The notes beneath the pieces were generated by a model. It was not told the DNA's origin, searched no databases, and saw only the letters and a list, made by a program, of their open reading frames with translations. The translations under genes were made by a program, and so were the position numbers. 64,000 nucleotides of DNA, taken from Diprion similis (taxonomy: Eukaryota; Arthropoda; Insecta; Hymenoptera; Diprionidae). This document shows, one piece after another, positions 27,381 through 36,407 of this stretch (position 1 is its first letter; each line of letters begins with the position of its first letter). The stretch is taken from contig NC_060107.1 of the NCBI RefSeq assembly GCF_021155765.1, positions 6,496,501 through 6,560,500 of the forward strand, in the 5' to 3' direction.

Positions 27381-30300
27381 TCGCACGACTATAGATGATG
27401 ATGGCCTTCTATAATTTGTTTGATGATGCAATCGCATTTTTTGCAGGGTCATTTGATTTATACGTATACGGTTTATATTTCCCACAGAAGTGTATGTAAT
27501 GTATAGAAATCACAACCTCACACTTAGTCAAGTTTCAACTATACTTGACGTAAAAACTCAATTCGACTTAGTGAGGAAAAATATTGGCGAAATCGATGAA
27601 AATTCTAAATTTCTGAAAGCTATTTTAGTTTCCAATGTTTTATAGTCAAAGCTACATCTTTTCTAAATTTTTTTCAAACCAAATTTACCCAGCCTTGTGT
27701 TAATAGTATATACAGTTTTTTTTTTTATCTCAAAATTCGAAAAGCGTCTGAAAATAATCCTTGACGATGATCTCGTTTTGTCTATAACTCGTTTATTTCA
27801 GGAAACGACGACTTTTTTCGGACGTAATTATATTGTAACTAATAAAAAACAGTTCGTTCGCGATCGAGAAAACTTGCACTGTACGTAAAAAGTCGGGAAT
27901 TTTTAAGGGATGAAAACAAAAAATGAAAGAAAAATTTTCATACATTCAGATCATACAGAGACGATCGGTTTGAAAATAAGATAAAGACTAGCAACCGCGA
28001 TGAAAAAAATAATGATACCACTGTTGCAAAATAAAATTTTCAACTTAGTACGATTAAAAATATTGTAAACATAATGTAAAACCGGCAAAGTGCAAATATT
28101 TATTATCTCATTGTCAGCCCGATATTCGAGGAAGGGTCAAATCTGCAACAATAAGGCACCTGCACACTCGGTGGCTAATTAAGTATTCACCGATTGCCAT
28201 CCGAGCGAGTCTCTCTTAAGGATTATACTTCTACCGTCCGGTTCCCGAGGTTTTCAATGGCAAACAGCTAGCCACCGTCTTATGTAACGGTCTGCCACAA
28301 CGGAGCTGCCAAAGTCTACAAGAGAGTCTAGAGTCTAGACGGTGGCCCATGATGCGAAAAAAACGGCACCATCCCGCAGAGGCAGAGAGGGAGGGAGAGA
28401 GAAAAGAGTGAGAGAGAGAGAGAATAGATTAGAATAGAATAAAGTTTTATTACCATGGGACAGTGTCCGCTAACATTAGTGGAGGAGGTGAGAGAGAGGG
28501 GGAGAGAGAGAGAGAGGAATTGCCGTATGCCGTACGTAGATTATGCCGCCTTTAATGGAGCGTGACTGTCACAGTTATAGACAAGCGACGATGTACGGTA
28601 TAGCAAGTTGGTAGAATAACGTGCAAATGTCGATATGCGACATGTCCGAGAATTTTATAATATATAACGTTAAACTATGTCCTACGAGTCGATCGAATCG
28701 ATCACATACTTACACCGAAATCTCTTGAACGCAATCACCGTTACGAATGTTGGGTTATTCTGAAATCGGATTACGAATGGGTAAAATCCTGCAGAAGCAT
28801 AAATCATGGATTTAGACTGGAATCGTTTACTGAGTTGAAAATGTGGTTGGTTTTTTGCATATTTTAATTTAGCAGTTTCTTACAGGAGGTTCGTCACTGC
28901 CATTTTTTATACTTACAAACGTACGTAATCAGATCCTTTACTTTGGAAGACGCCATCTTGTTGTGGCGATAGTGATTTAACCGCGTTAAAACTCTCGTTT
29001 GTTTTTGTGTCGCATACTTTGTACTCTACGATGACTTTGTGTCTGTACATTAAATGAAAATCCAAAAAGCTTTAGCTGTTGACCAAAACCAACGTCATAT
29101 TGCCGTAACCATCGCAACTCATTAGGGATACCAAATTAAGTTGAATAAAATATCGTCATGCCTATCACGACATGAGTTTGCGTTTGTGTCACAAAAATGT
29201 ACTCTAATCACTTAAGAACTCTAGGAAATACCAATATCGTGACTCAAATAAAATGTTTCATATGCATGAATCCCTTTGTTCAATAGGCATTGAAGAAAAC
29301 AATTTTCCTAAGTTTCTGATTTATTCAATTCCTTGTTTGCGAAATTTTTTACAACGCTGTAACTCAGTGATATAACATTTTGTAAAAATATTGCGTTACT
29401 CTAACGTTACGAAGTTGAACAACGTTTTTATCTGCAGTCATTTCAAATTTTCAATCATAGAATTCGTAGTTAAAATGCTCGAGTTAATTCCATACAAGAT
29501 TCTTTCGGCATCGCGATGTAGTTGGAATTTGATTCATTCCAAGTCTAACGCGTTCCAGGAGGATACGTATTACAACAATTAGACGACCTCGAGGATTACG
29601 CGGGTATCAAGGCGGCAACCGGACAATTACGGCAAGTCGGTATTATTGCCGTAAGACTATTGCCTACCCCGCGGTTCAGATCGAGGTTAAAAACTGCCCA
29701 GGATATACCTGTAATAAGAGAATCACAACAGCCTCGGCTACGAGCCGTATGCATTCACAGTACGAACAAACACTTCGTGTGTACGTGCAATTATACTCTG
29801 GAAATTACATTTGAGAATTCAACTCAATTCCGATTATCGAATGCGAAGTGGATTATCTTAAGTAAGCATGTGATGTGAAAGTAGCTTGCTGCTAAAATCA
29901 TTTTTGAACACGATATATAGTTCATTTATAAGATATAGTGATACTTGCAGAATAAAGTTCGAAGAGTATTATGTAGTTAAATTAAATCATTAATTATTAC
30001 ATTCGTAACGTAACGATGTTAACTATTGTCATATTCGATAATAACAAAAAAATATACACTTTTGTGTACAAAAAGAAAATGAGTTTTGAAACCGTAACCA
30101 GAAAATCTGTCAGGCACGTGTTACTAAATAAAAAATTGTATCTTGATAAAATAATTTTTACAACTGGAAAAATACAGCAAATTAAACGAACAGATTTATT
30201 ATTCGAAGAACCAGAAACCATAGCATTGACAAGTATATATAATAATATTAAATAATTACTTGTGAAAAATTTTCCTGTGATTCGAAAAATATTTAAACTA

Positions 30301-31903
30301 TTATTGTAACGATACTCATATTGCTCGTAAAAAAAAATCCAGCGACTATAACGAACAAGATTTTTCCCCGCAATACAATAGGGAACTTGAAGTAAAGACT
30401 ATCACAGACAAAACAAACGGCAAATCATTAACATTCCCCAAGTCCTCGCATACTCGCTCTCATTATTTAACTTCGTAACTCGTCGTTTGCCTGGCAGTAA
30501 CGTCACGTGTGTTAACCTACTTGCGTTGCGCGACAGAGGCTCAAATTACGCGGGCTAATCGTCAAGATCCACGATCGCGCGACGATATCTAGAGAAATGA
30601 CTTTCGACGAAATCTTTCGTTAGGTTCGATGGAACAAAAGAAAAAAATTAAGAATAAAAAAAATCTACCAAAAAAGATTTCATCAAAAAAGTATGTCCGC
30701 AATGAAGAAAAAAAATTGCCGATTTTTGCGAGAGCACTCGTTCGCGAATGTACGTAGGTTCCTACCTACTTGTCAGTTCCGGAGGCTAACCGGCGATCGG
30801 TTTCGAGCTAGAGTACCGATATCGCCGATTCGCGCAGCGGAGCAGCAGCGCAACGACGAAACCGCACGCGCGCGCAATTTCCAATGGATCTCTTTTGGCG
30901 CGTGAATGTGTTGGCGTGTAAGCGAGTGATACGTAGATGTGTCGCCGAAAGGTATAACGACCGGAGTCCGCGCGCAGGCTGCAACGAGCGTTCCGCCACA
31001 AACAGCAGCTTCGAAACATATAACAAGATAAATGCCAGACCGAACTATACGTACACTTTCTAAACAACCACGATCCAGCCGCTCCCGCAGCTCCAAACAG
31101 CAGCCTTACCTCATACAATACGTTATATGGCATGCATATACGCGCGTACATAATAATAATAATAATGATAATAACGATCGTACGTACGTACATACATACA
31201 ACCTCGCTCAAACTCTGCGATACCGTTCCATAATATTTTGTTCATTCGCATTGGTCGTGTTCTGTCTTATTTACGAGGTATGGATGAGTGTATTCTTTCA
31301 TCTTTCAAGCCTTCTCTCCAAAGGAGAGACGCCTCGGAACTCACAATCAGCTGAGCAAGTGTCAAACTTGAAAGGGACACTCTTGTATACCGTATTCTGG
31401 GGCTAAGTTCATTCTGGTGGAAAACTCGAGTTTTTCGCTCAAAGTTCAAACTGACTCATTATTTTATATCTTCTATGGCCAGTCCCAATCTGAGGGGTAA
31501 GGAAACGGTTACTTGCGGGAACACGAGCCCTTCTCACGTGATGTTTAAGTTTTGGAATCGGAGTTACGAATTTGGCCCGGATTTACGGAGGGTATCCGTT
31601 ATTCCGTGAATAGTTTTACGAAGGCCTTTAGCATGCAGAGGGAGAGGTGACAGGTGCCGGATAGTGGCGACGTGGCGAACTGTCAGCTCGACCCCCGAAT
31701 CGTGATAAATCGTGACGAGGAGAACGAAACCGGGTCGGGTGAAATGGAAATTGCGAAGAAACGTATCAGCCCGTAAAACGTTAAAATCGAAGGAACGTTA
31801 AATAGAAACACATCAGCAGCAATGTAACTCACTTGCAAAGGATCCTCCAGAAGCAGCCGAAACTCGAGCCGTTCGGCACCTCGCTGGCGTAGGATACCGT
31901 CAT
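1..31903 (-). CDS. Best: Bestrophin (Ca2+-activated anion channel), N-terminal exons, partial
   Basis: Two coding exons are visible: exon 1 at 31833-31903 (ATG at 31903, donor GTGAGT) and exon 2 at 1511-1621 (acceptor TTTCAG, donor GTAAGT). Their phases match: exon 1 ends with two bases and exon 2 supplies the third. Together they read MTVSYASEVPNGSSFGCFWR... followed by KWRGSVYKLIWREL and a hydrophobic segment ending in NFTYRYAL. This is the bestrophin N-terminus: the family starts MTVTYT..VA, then has a LLLRWRGSIYKL-type motif and the first membrane helix. Bestrophins form pentameric chloride/bicarbonate channels in plasma or internal membranes; insects have several paralogs and I cannot tell which this is. 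The next exon (the FVLGFYV region) was not found in 1-1510 and presumably lies left of the window. The intron between the two exons is about 30.2 kb. Confidence 0.88.
6641..6804. repeat. Pair of direct repeats (CGCCATATTGG type)
   Basis: Two copies of about 43 bp, at 6641-6684 and 6762-6804, share CGCCATATTGG, then GCCATTTTGAATTTT, then AATTTCGAGTG, with a few mismatches and a unit spacing near 120 bp. The copies look like the remains of a tandem or interspersed repeat inside the bestrophin intron. Confidence 0.7.
10190..10760. repeat. Candidate degenerate mobile-element remnant
   Basis: Near 10190-10216 and 10700-10726 there are similar 27-bp segments in direct orientation, of the form ACYGKGTGYCCRTGA followed by GGAAAGTGC. 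Near 10271-10291 and 10735-10756 the motif TCAGAAAATGTCCCTAG occurs in inverted orientation. This mix of direct and inverted subterminal motifs suggests an old non-autonomous element or nested insertions. I see no coding remnant and no clear target-site duplication. Confidence 0.35.
13352..13375. repeat. Poly-A tract
   Basis: An uninterrupted run of about 22 A in the bestrophin intron. Similar homopolymer runs occur as poly-T near 22422-22441, 26898-26923, 33000-33020 and 50622-50643, and as poly-A near 52369-52392. Confidence 0.8.
13921..14012. repeat. GA-rich low-complexity tract
   Basis: Imperfect purine tract of GA, GAAA and GGAG units on the plus strand. Open frames across it on both strands (runs of Ser/Leu or Arg/Glu) are products of the composition and not genes. 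Confidence 0.85.
14291..14471. promoter_or_regulatory. Two NRF-1-like motifs, possible small promoter
   Basis: TGCGCATGCGG at about 14292-14302 and CGCATGCGCAG at 14461-14471 both match the core of the NRF-1 (Ewg in flies) palindrome GCGCATGCGC. They lie 170 bp apart in otherwise AT-rich intron. No gene is recognised next to them, so this is only a motif observation. Confidence 0.25.
16629..16666. repeat. Short near-perfect palindrome
   Basis: AACCAGACTG plus ATTCTAGA is followed directly by TTCTAGAAT and CCAGTCTGGTT. This is an inverted repeat with arms of about 18 bp, one missing base and almost no loop. It could be an element terminus, a cruciform or a remnant of a larger foldback. Confidence 0.7.
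17121..17340. mobile_element. Foldback (hairpin) element, about 220 bp
   Basis: The left arm 17121-17216 and the reverse complement of 17245-17340 align over almost their whole length. Shared blocks include GGCTAACT, GTCCCAAA, GAGTTCG, ACGAATTAT and TGACAATGACT, with scattered mismatches. The loop is 28 bp (17217-17244). No open frame is present. It is most likely a non-autonomous foldback/MITE element in the bestrophin intron. A long hairpin RNA precursor is an alternative if it is transcribed. Confidence 0.8.
17341..17451. repeat. Direct repeat pair next to the foldback element
   Basis: 17341-17372 and 17421-17451 both begin GTACATCAT and continue through AGGTATTGACC, with an 80-bp unit spacing. 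They lie immediately to the right of the 17121-17340 hairpin and may be part of the same insertion. Confidence 0.65.
19698..19766 (+). other. Candidate structured RNA (three-stem fold)
   Basis: A 69-nt segment can form a closing stem GGCGTCTTT/AAAGACGCC, an inner hairpin AAGGT-loop-ACCTT (19723-19741) and a second hairpin GCCT-TTGAG-AGGC (19744-19756). The size resembles a tRNA, but there is no recognisable A box or B box consensus and the arms do not fit the tRNA spacing. I give no function; short stems can arise by chance. Confidence 0.2.
19857..20090. repeat. Cluster of TTAATCG / ATTAATCGATTAAT motifs
   Basis: About ten copies of GATTAATCG or close variants, in both orientations and often as the palindrome ATTAATCGATTAAT, occur within 235 bp. 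The TAAT cores resemble homeodomain sites. The cluster is compatible with a degenerate satellite or with an enhancer-like homotypic site cluster in the bestrophin intron. Confidence 0.6.
21463..21516. repeat. CT-rich microsatellite
   Basis: Imperfect (CT)n with TTT and CGCT interruptions on the plus strand. Overlapping open frames on both strands reflect the low complexity. Confidence 0.85.
24876..25370 (-). CDS. Hypothetical 164-codon open frame, doubtful
   Basis: An ATG-initiated frame of 164 codons inside the bestrophin intron, long for such AT-rich DNA. I recognise no family. The middle part is rich in Cys, Ser and Ala; the C-terminus holds a stretch of about 20 hydrophobic residues rich in Phe and Leu that could span a membrane. 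There is no N-terminal signal peptide and no nearby promoter or poly(A) motif that I can tie to it. It may be a chance frame; a lineage-specific nested gene is the alternative. Confidence 0.15.
   Translation of the reverse strand: MIYLVNSKIKLKEHESSVCILHQVNLQILVHHIEYESEKIGELLFNYLQPIWRREPSEIKNLLLMTTVIANCNCNSAYIVYIHADDAAVATRYCTSLCHGTLGSWAVKYNDPSLWCAANRSSSSGHLETLDDPQKFFYTIFSAIFFLLFTSFFIVCNNEYCIYV
26001..26401. mobile_element. MITE-like foldback element with long terminal inverted repeats
   Basis: The ends begin CGGGGTATTCCACGCCAA on the left and, as reverse complement, TGGAGTATTCCACGCCAA on the right. The arms (about 26001-26152 and 26250-26401) pair over roughly 150 bp, sharing TCGACCAGTGTTAA, ACCCCGACCATCT and AACATTCTACTCG. 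The element is flanked by TA on both sides, the target duplication expected of Tc1/mariner-superfamily elements. No transposase frame is present, so it is non-autonomous. Confidence 0.85.
27335..27377. repeat. (AG)n microsatellite
   Basis: About 21 uninterrupted AG dinucleotides on the plus strand following a T-rich stretch. Confidence 0.95.
28381..28516. repeat. Interrupted GA-rich microsatellite
   Basis: Two GA-rich blocks (about 28381-28420 and 28488-28516) flank a unique segment that contains AATAAAG. Low-complexity sequence in the bestrophin intron. Confidence 0.8.
30480..31110. promoter_or_regulatory. CpG-rich, promoter-like patch in bestrophin intron 1
   Basis: Base composition changes from AT-rich to GC-rich with many CpG, including CGATCGCGCGACG and CGCACGCGCGCGC. 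CACGTG-type and TGACG-type motifs occur near 30505, and an arthropod initiator-like TCAGT lies near 30774. It lies about 0.7 kb downstream (in transcription direction) of bestrophin exon 1. Overlapping frames on both strands look like composition effects. It could be an alternative promoter or an enhancer; no transcript can be assigned. A TAA/ATA and ACGT-type microsatellite follows at 31151-31201. Confidence 0.3.
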
Positions 31904-32349
31904 TTCCTCGACTGGGCCCCAACGTGGTGCTGTATTTTGGAAATGTTTTCAGGACCGACGAGGCGCGGTGAAGTGAAACACACACGCGCACAAAGGGTGG
32001 AGGAGGTGCGCGTCCTGATGAAGGGGCGTCGCGACGCCTTTACCATGGGGTTTGACACTCGGCACGTCGCTTGCGGCCCATGGGGATGTGATCTTCTGGT
32101 TAACGAAATTCTCGATCGCGATCAACGACGCTCAAAGCCAACCGTTCGAACCACCGGGTCTCTGTCGACTGGAGTTACCTGACGGACGAGACCGACGAGA
32201 ACAACGTGAACGGGCCCGAACCCCACCTTCGCTTCACTTGGCCCAGGTACGAGCCGCGTGAAACTCGCCCCCTTCGACGAGCAGGAAGGCCTTATGGTGA
32301 TCGGCAAGTACCTGCGCCCCGGAATCGTTGGCTGAAAAGCGGAGTGAGA
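31904..32349. promoter_or_regulatory. Bestrophin 5' flank, GC-rich
   Basis: GC-rich DNA immediately upstream of the bestrophin ATG (minus strand), expected to hold its 5' UTR and promoter. On the plus strand about 32125-32250 there is an open frame reading VDWSYLTDETDENNVNGPEP and then FTWPR, ending at a possible donor CCCAG/GTACG. In another frame 30 bp on it reads FDEQEGLMVIGKYLRP. These look protein-like but I recognise no family, and the frames do not join. Confidence 0.35.
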
Positions 32350-32632
32350 GAAAATTTTAGGGTGAGGATCAATATTTGGAAGGATGTCAATATTGCGAAT
32401 GGCCGATATATCGACATTTCAAACATGTGGAAATAAAATAACGAAAGATGAATTGTTTCGAAATCTTAAGTCACTGGTTAGTAAGTAGTTATTCTAATCA
32501 GCGACATTTTCAAAAATCAACTTGATTTTGAACAATTCATCTTTCGTTATTTTATTTTCACATGTTTGAAATCTCGATGTATCAGCCATTCGCAATATTG
32601 ACTCTTCCAAGTTTTGACACCCGTTAAAATTT
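32350..32632. mobile_element. Foldback (hairpin) element, about 283 bp
   Basis: The left arm 32350-32464 pairs with 32524-32632. Shared blocks include TCAATATTGCGAATGG, ATTTCAAACATGTG and AAATAAAATAACGAAAGATG, the last identical over more than 20 bp. The loop is 59 bp. There is no coding capacity. It sits about 450 bp upstream of the bestrophin start codon. Most likely a non-autonomous foldback element. Confidence 0.8.
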
Positions 32633-35600
32633 CATTCGTGTTATGGTTGATGAAGGAGTCTGGTGAAACGAGTGTCGTTAACGCGATTAGGGGTGAAATA
32701 CCAGTTATATTACCGATTAATGGAAGGACCGGGATGTCGAATTTTCATAGACGCGAAAATTTTTTGAAAAACCCGATTTTCTGGTTACGGTAAAACAGTT
32801 ATTTTCGTTTTTTAAATTCTACCTGTGTAGCAATTCCTGTTATTATTATGTCATCACACTTCCTGCTGTGCGTAAGATGTTGCAACAATATGCATTACAA
32901 TGACGAAGAAGGTGTTAAATAACGATCGACTTGGATTGATCAACAATTTATGTTCCTTCTCCATAAGTTTATCTCGATTGTATTATTATTATTGTTATTT
33001 TTTTTTTTTTTTTTTTTTTTATTCCGATTCGCAGTGTGCCGTAACGATCAACTCTTTCGTCGGAAATGATTACACATTTCTCAATTGTTCTTATTCTAAT
33101 GTCTTTGATCAACTGTTTTATTTTGTCAAAACACACGCACGTACAACGAATGATTTATACGCAATTCTATAATATTAACTGATAGTAAATATAGAAAATA
33201 AATTGATCGATCTACGAACACACTTAGAAAGCATAGAATAAATTACGTGATAATTATTTTTTCAGAAGACAGCTCAATTTTAAAGAAAAGATGATTGAAT
33301 CAAAATTTCTGATCAAAACGACTTATTTGTCACAAAATTATACGTTGATGGAGCATCTATTCCATGACTGGCGAAAATTATTATAGGTATAACCCATTCA
33401 CATTTCAATGGAAAAAAGAATTTACAACACGTTCCCTGCAATAGTTTATTTAATAGGAAAAAAAAATTTCAAGAATAGTCGATCTCCGGATTGTTAATAT
33501 CGGACCATGGATCGATTTGAAATTTACTCGTAACTAAGAATTTGGTTTTTTCTTCCTCGCTTTTCACCAAACTTTTCGTAACATTGGCTAAGTAGATTTT
33601 AATCGTCGATTATTTAACCCTGGCAACTCGAAAATACTTTTATTTTATCTCCAACCCTTTTTCCTCGGTTTCAAATTCCCCCCCCCCCCTGATTTGGGGG
33701 GGGGGCTGTTTGCCGCTTGAGTACGTTCCTGGCAGATCAGCAGCGCACCGCTAGTGCTTGTTTAAAGGTAGACGAGACCCGAGTAAGCCCGAAGTGCGCC
33801 GTCGCGATCATGCTTGTGATTGCAACGACGCCGGTCGACGCTAAGCGACGCGACGGTGGGCGCTAACAGTTTTGCTCGTTGCCTGCATCTCCGCTCACCT
33901 TGCCGTGGCCTAGCCTCAAGCGATATTCCTATCCGAGCTCCATTCTACTCCCGGTTTGCTCGTAATAATTCTCGACTACGTCAGCATCTCCGTAGCTCCT
34001 TTTTTGTTTGCACAGCTTATGCTGTCGTGAAAATCGTAATAATTAATTACCGAAAGGGCAGACTCTCCGACGAATTTGCGCAGGTCGGAAACGCAGGTAC
34101 TAGCGATTTTCTTTACTCGAAGTTTTCCGTGAAACTTACCGATCAACGCCGGCAAATCGGCAACCGAAACTACATTCTCTATTGTTACATATTCAAAATG
34201 ACTCTTCAGTTGCGTGTCTTTCGACGTTGAACGGCGAGTTTCACTGAAAACACCCGGTGTGATGGGTTTTGCAATTTTTTCCGTTCAAGCAAAATTCGAT
34301 TTATGCTCACCTTCGTAATCATTCTTTGTCTTCTTCATCTACGTAATCGTTGGAAATGTTGAAACTCGAATCGAAATAACTTAAGAGATACGTATCTTTT
34401 AATAACATTGGTTAAATTTCATTGAGCTTCAAATGTAAATCAATGGGATTTTGAGAGAATAATTAAAGAAAAATATATAGAAGCAGAAAATGGAAAGTAA
34501 AAATTATTCGTTGTGGTACATGAAACGATTTTCAGAATCGCGTAGCTCATTTAAGTATTGAAAGTATAACGATGGCAATTTCACACCTATACATATCATG
34601 AAGGCTCCCATCCGTTTTCATTCGTTCACCGATTTAATACAGCACGGAAAGGGTGATCGTTGGGCTGGAAATTTTTGGAAACCCTGTTTCCCGTTGTGTT
34701 TTGACTAAAGACGTCTGGTAAACGACGACTTCCTACAAATCTTGATTCACTAATGCCGTGATCCATTTTCGAATAATACAAAGATTACAACCGCATTAGA
34801 CCCCCCTCCCATGCAGAACATAACGACCCTTAATCTGAATGTCTAATTATAGTAAATAACCTTGTCTAGTAAATTAAAACACACTGTTAGTAGGTCGGAA
34901 TTGGCAATTAAAAAAGAAGTACTAATTACTAACATATTTTGTACAAAATCATAAATCGCAGCCACCTGAAGGTTCAGTTATGTAAGCCAAGTTTGATGAA
35001 GCGCGTCGAAAGTCAGAAGTGACGTGTATATATTTTATTCCAAAAACTAGCGGTACTCATGGATTTTGCTTTGCCCATGCAATTTTATGCCGCCAATTTT
35101 TAATGACTCACTGTGAATTAAACTGTGTCACAATTGCAGGCTGAAACGCAGAGAAAATCATAAAACCGCGATGACTTCACTCAGACGAAAGAAGACATAA
35201 TCAAGGTGCTTACAACACATGTCGTTGAAACTAAGTAGAAAATCACAACGGCCATATAAAGCTACGTAACTTGACCAATTTAGAATTAAGTACGAGCGTT
35301 TAATGGCTATACTAACGTCTTCATTGCGGATTCGACGCCAGAACAACTGCAACTGCAATTTCATTCGTGTCATCAAATTGCCTATAGCAACCCTTTCACG
35401 GCGCAACGTTATATAAACTATTTCTCAGACTAAATGTCAAAGATTAGATAAAAAAAAAATAAGAAACGTTTTTAAAAGTTCGTTTAGACAACAGATTTAT
35501 TGGATACTTCTCGAAACTAGAAACCAGAAATCAGCTAAACTTACTCATCTAATAAACAAACTAACATTTGTTTCAATTTCTGAACCCAATTGTATCCATA

Positions 35601-35673
35601 AAAAGAATCATTCGACTTGCTCTCCTTTTTAAACGGTATTTCCAATTTGACCTTGAAAAATTTATTAAACTCC
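32633..35673. other. Intergenic region between bestrophin and the HTH gene
   Basis: Mostly AT-rich with a poly-T run near 33000. A more GC-rich stretch at 33700-34230 carries a 136-codon frame that starts with TTG and has no family resemblance. No gene is supported here. Confidence 0.55.
33678..33704. repeat. C-run/G-run hairpin
   Basis: Eleven C are followed by the six-base spacer TGATTT and ten G. The two homopolymers can pair as a very stable stem. The G run is also a candidate for intermolecular quadruplex formation and a likely hotspot for length errors. Confidence 0.85.
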
Positions 35674-35976
35674 TTACCGTGTTGGCCGGAATGTAAGTAA
35701 ATCCCCAATTTTTAACCTCTGATTCAGGACTTTTTCTTTGGATCCGAATATAAGTCGAAGTTCAGAATACTGCAGCTTTTGCTTCATTTTACACCAACCG
35801 CGTACATTTTTCTCTGATATACTGTATTTTAATGCAGCCCGGCAATTCTTCGTGTTTTCGGTTTCCCGCACAACTATTAGTTTAAAGTTCGCGTCGTAAT
35901 TATAACGGACGTTTTTGATCACTTGATTTGTCTGTGAACTTCTACACTCCACTTTATCTGCACTCCGAACATTCAT
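35674..35976 (-). CDS. Brinker/pogo-type helix-turn-helix DNA-binding protein, small
   Basis: The first ATG of the frame is at 35976 and gives 100 codons; the frame is open a little further upstream from a TTG. Residues about 24-66 read YDANFKLIVVRETE, then NCRAALKYSISEKNVRGW and KMKQKL. This matches the BrkDBD/CENP-B-like helix-turn-helix of pogo-derived proteins: an FK-hydrophobic start, an RAA turn and a VR-x-W-x-x-x-K-x-x-L end. No DDE transposase domain follows. A good donor (ACG/GTAAGG) overlaps the TAA stop, so the gene could instead be spliced to a downstream exon below 35640 that I could not identify. NRF-1-like and DRE-like motifs upstream favour a real housekeeping-type gene. Function is inferred as DNA binding only. 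Confidence 0.5.
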   Translation of the reverse strand: MNVRSADKVECRSSQTNQVIKNVRYNYDANFKLIVVRETENTKNCRAALKYSISEKNVRGWCKMKQKLQYSELRLIFGSKEKVLNQRLKIGDLLTFRPTR

Positions 35977-36091
35977 TTTCTCAATTGTTGCACACACGAA
36001 ACATCTAATGAACAATTTGGTTATTCCAACTTCAGACTGATGCTAGTGAGAAAAAAATTGAAGATCAAATTTTCGATCTTCGAGATTGGGC

Positions 36092-36132
36092 GCGCATGCG
36101 CAGCGCGGGAGAATTACAATTATCGATCGATA
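36092..36132 (-). promoter_or_regulatory. NRF-1-like and DRE-like promoter motifs
   Basis: GCGCATGCGCA at 36092-36102 matches the NRF-1 palindrome. TATCGATCGATA at 36121-36132 resembles the TATCGATA element bound by DREF in flies. Both lie 115-155 bp upstream of the HTH gene ATG at 35976, as expected of a TATA-less insect promoter. The LDH-like gene ends about 190 bp further right. Confidence 0.5.
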
Positions 36133-36318
36133 ACGAAATTTCCAGTTGATAATTCAAATCCCTTATGTCCAATTTGACTTTGCAAAATTTATTGAACTTC
36201 TTACTTTTAATCATTTTATTTGTAGAATCTATTTCATTTCACGCACTTATAATTTAGATCCTTTAGTAAATCTTGTTTTCAACGAGACGTGTCTAGTTTA
36301 ATGTAACCAAACGGTTGA

Positions 36319-36324
36319 TTTATT
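36319..36324 (-). terminator. Poly(A) signal of the LDH-like gene
   Basis: AATAAA on the minus strand, about 85 bp after the LDH stop codon. Distance and orientation fit 3' end formation for that gene. Confidence 0.5.
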
Positions 36325-36407
36325 CTTTCACAAGAAAACAAAAACGGGAAGACAACATAAGAACTCCTTGAGCTTAGTCATTTGAACATTCAGACGTTCT
36401 AAAACGT

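Larger units (their letters stand above)
1622..31832. other. Giant bestrophin intron 1 (about 30.2 kb)
   Basis: AT-rich non-coding DNA bounded by the donor after 31833 and the acceptor before 1621. It contains two long foldback repeats (17121-17340 and 26001-26401), direct repeats, GA/CT microsatellites, poly-A/T runs, a TTAATCG-rich cluster and a CpG-rich patch at 30480-31110. These are listed separately. Apart from them I see nothing convincing in 1622-6600, 7100-10150, 10800-13900, 14500-16600, 17500-19650, 20100-21450, 21550-24850, 25400-25990, 26410-27330, 27400-28370 or 28530-30470. Open frames there are short and without family resemblance. Confidence 0.75.
35641..36204. repeat. Direct repeat pair flanking the HTH gene
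   Basis: 35641-35677 and 36168-36204 share a 37-bp sequence of the form TCCAATTTGACYTTG followed by AAAATTTATT and AACTYCTTAC, with four or so mismatches. The left copy overlaps the potential splice donor of the HTH exon; the right copy lies upstream of its promoter motifs. Confidence 0.7.

Noticed and set aside
33820..34230. 136-codon plus-strand open frame
   Set aside because: Starts with TTG, no domain recognised, composition-driven in a GC-richer stretch.
35158..35406. Minus-strand frame downstream of the HTH gene, as its second exon
   Set aside because: No transposase or other domain and no clear acceptor in phase; not added to the gene.
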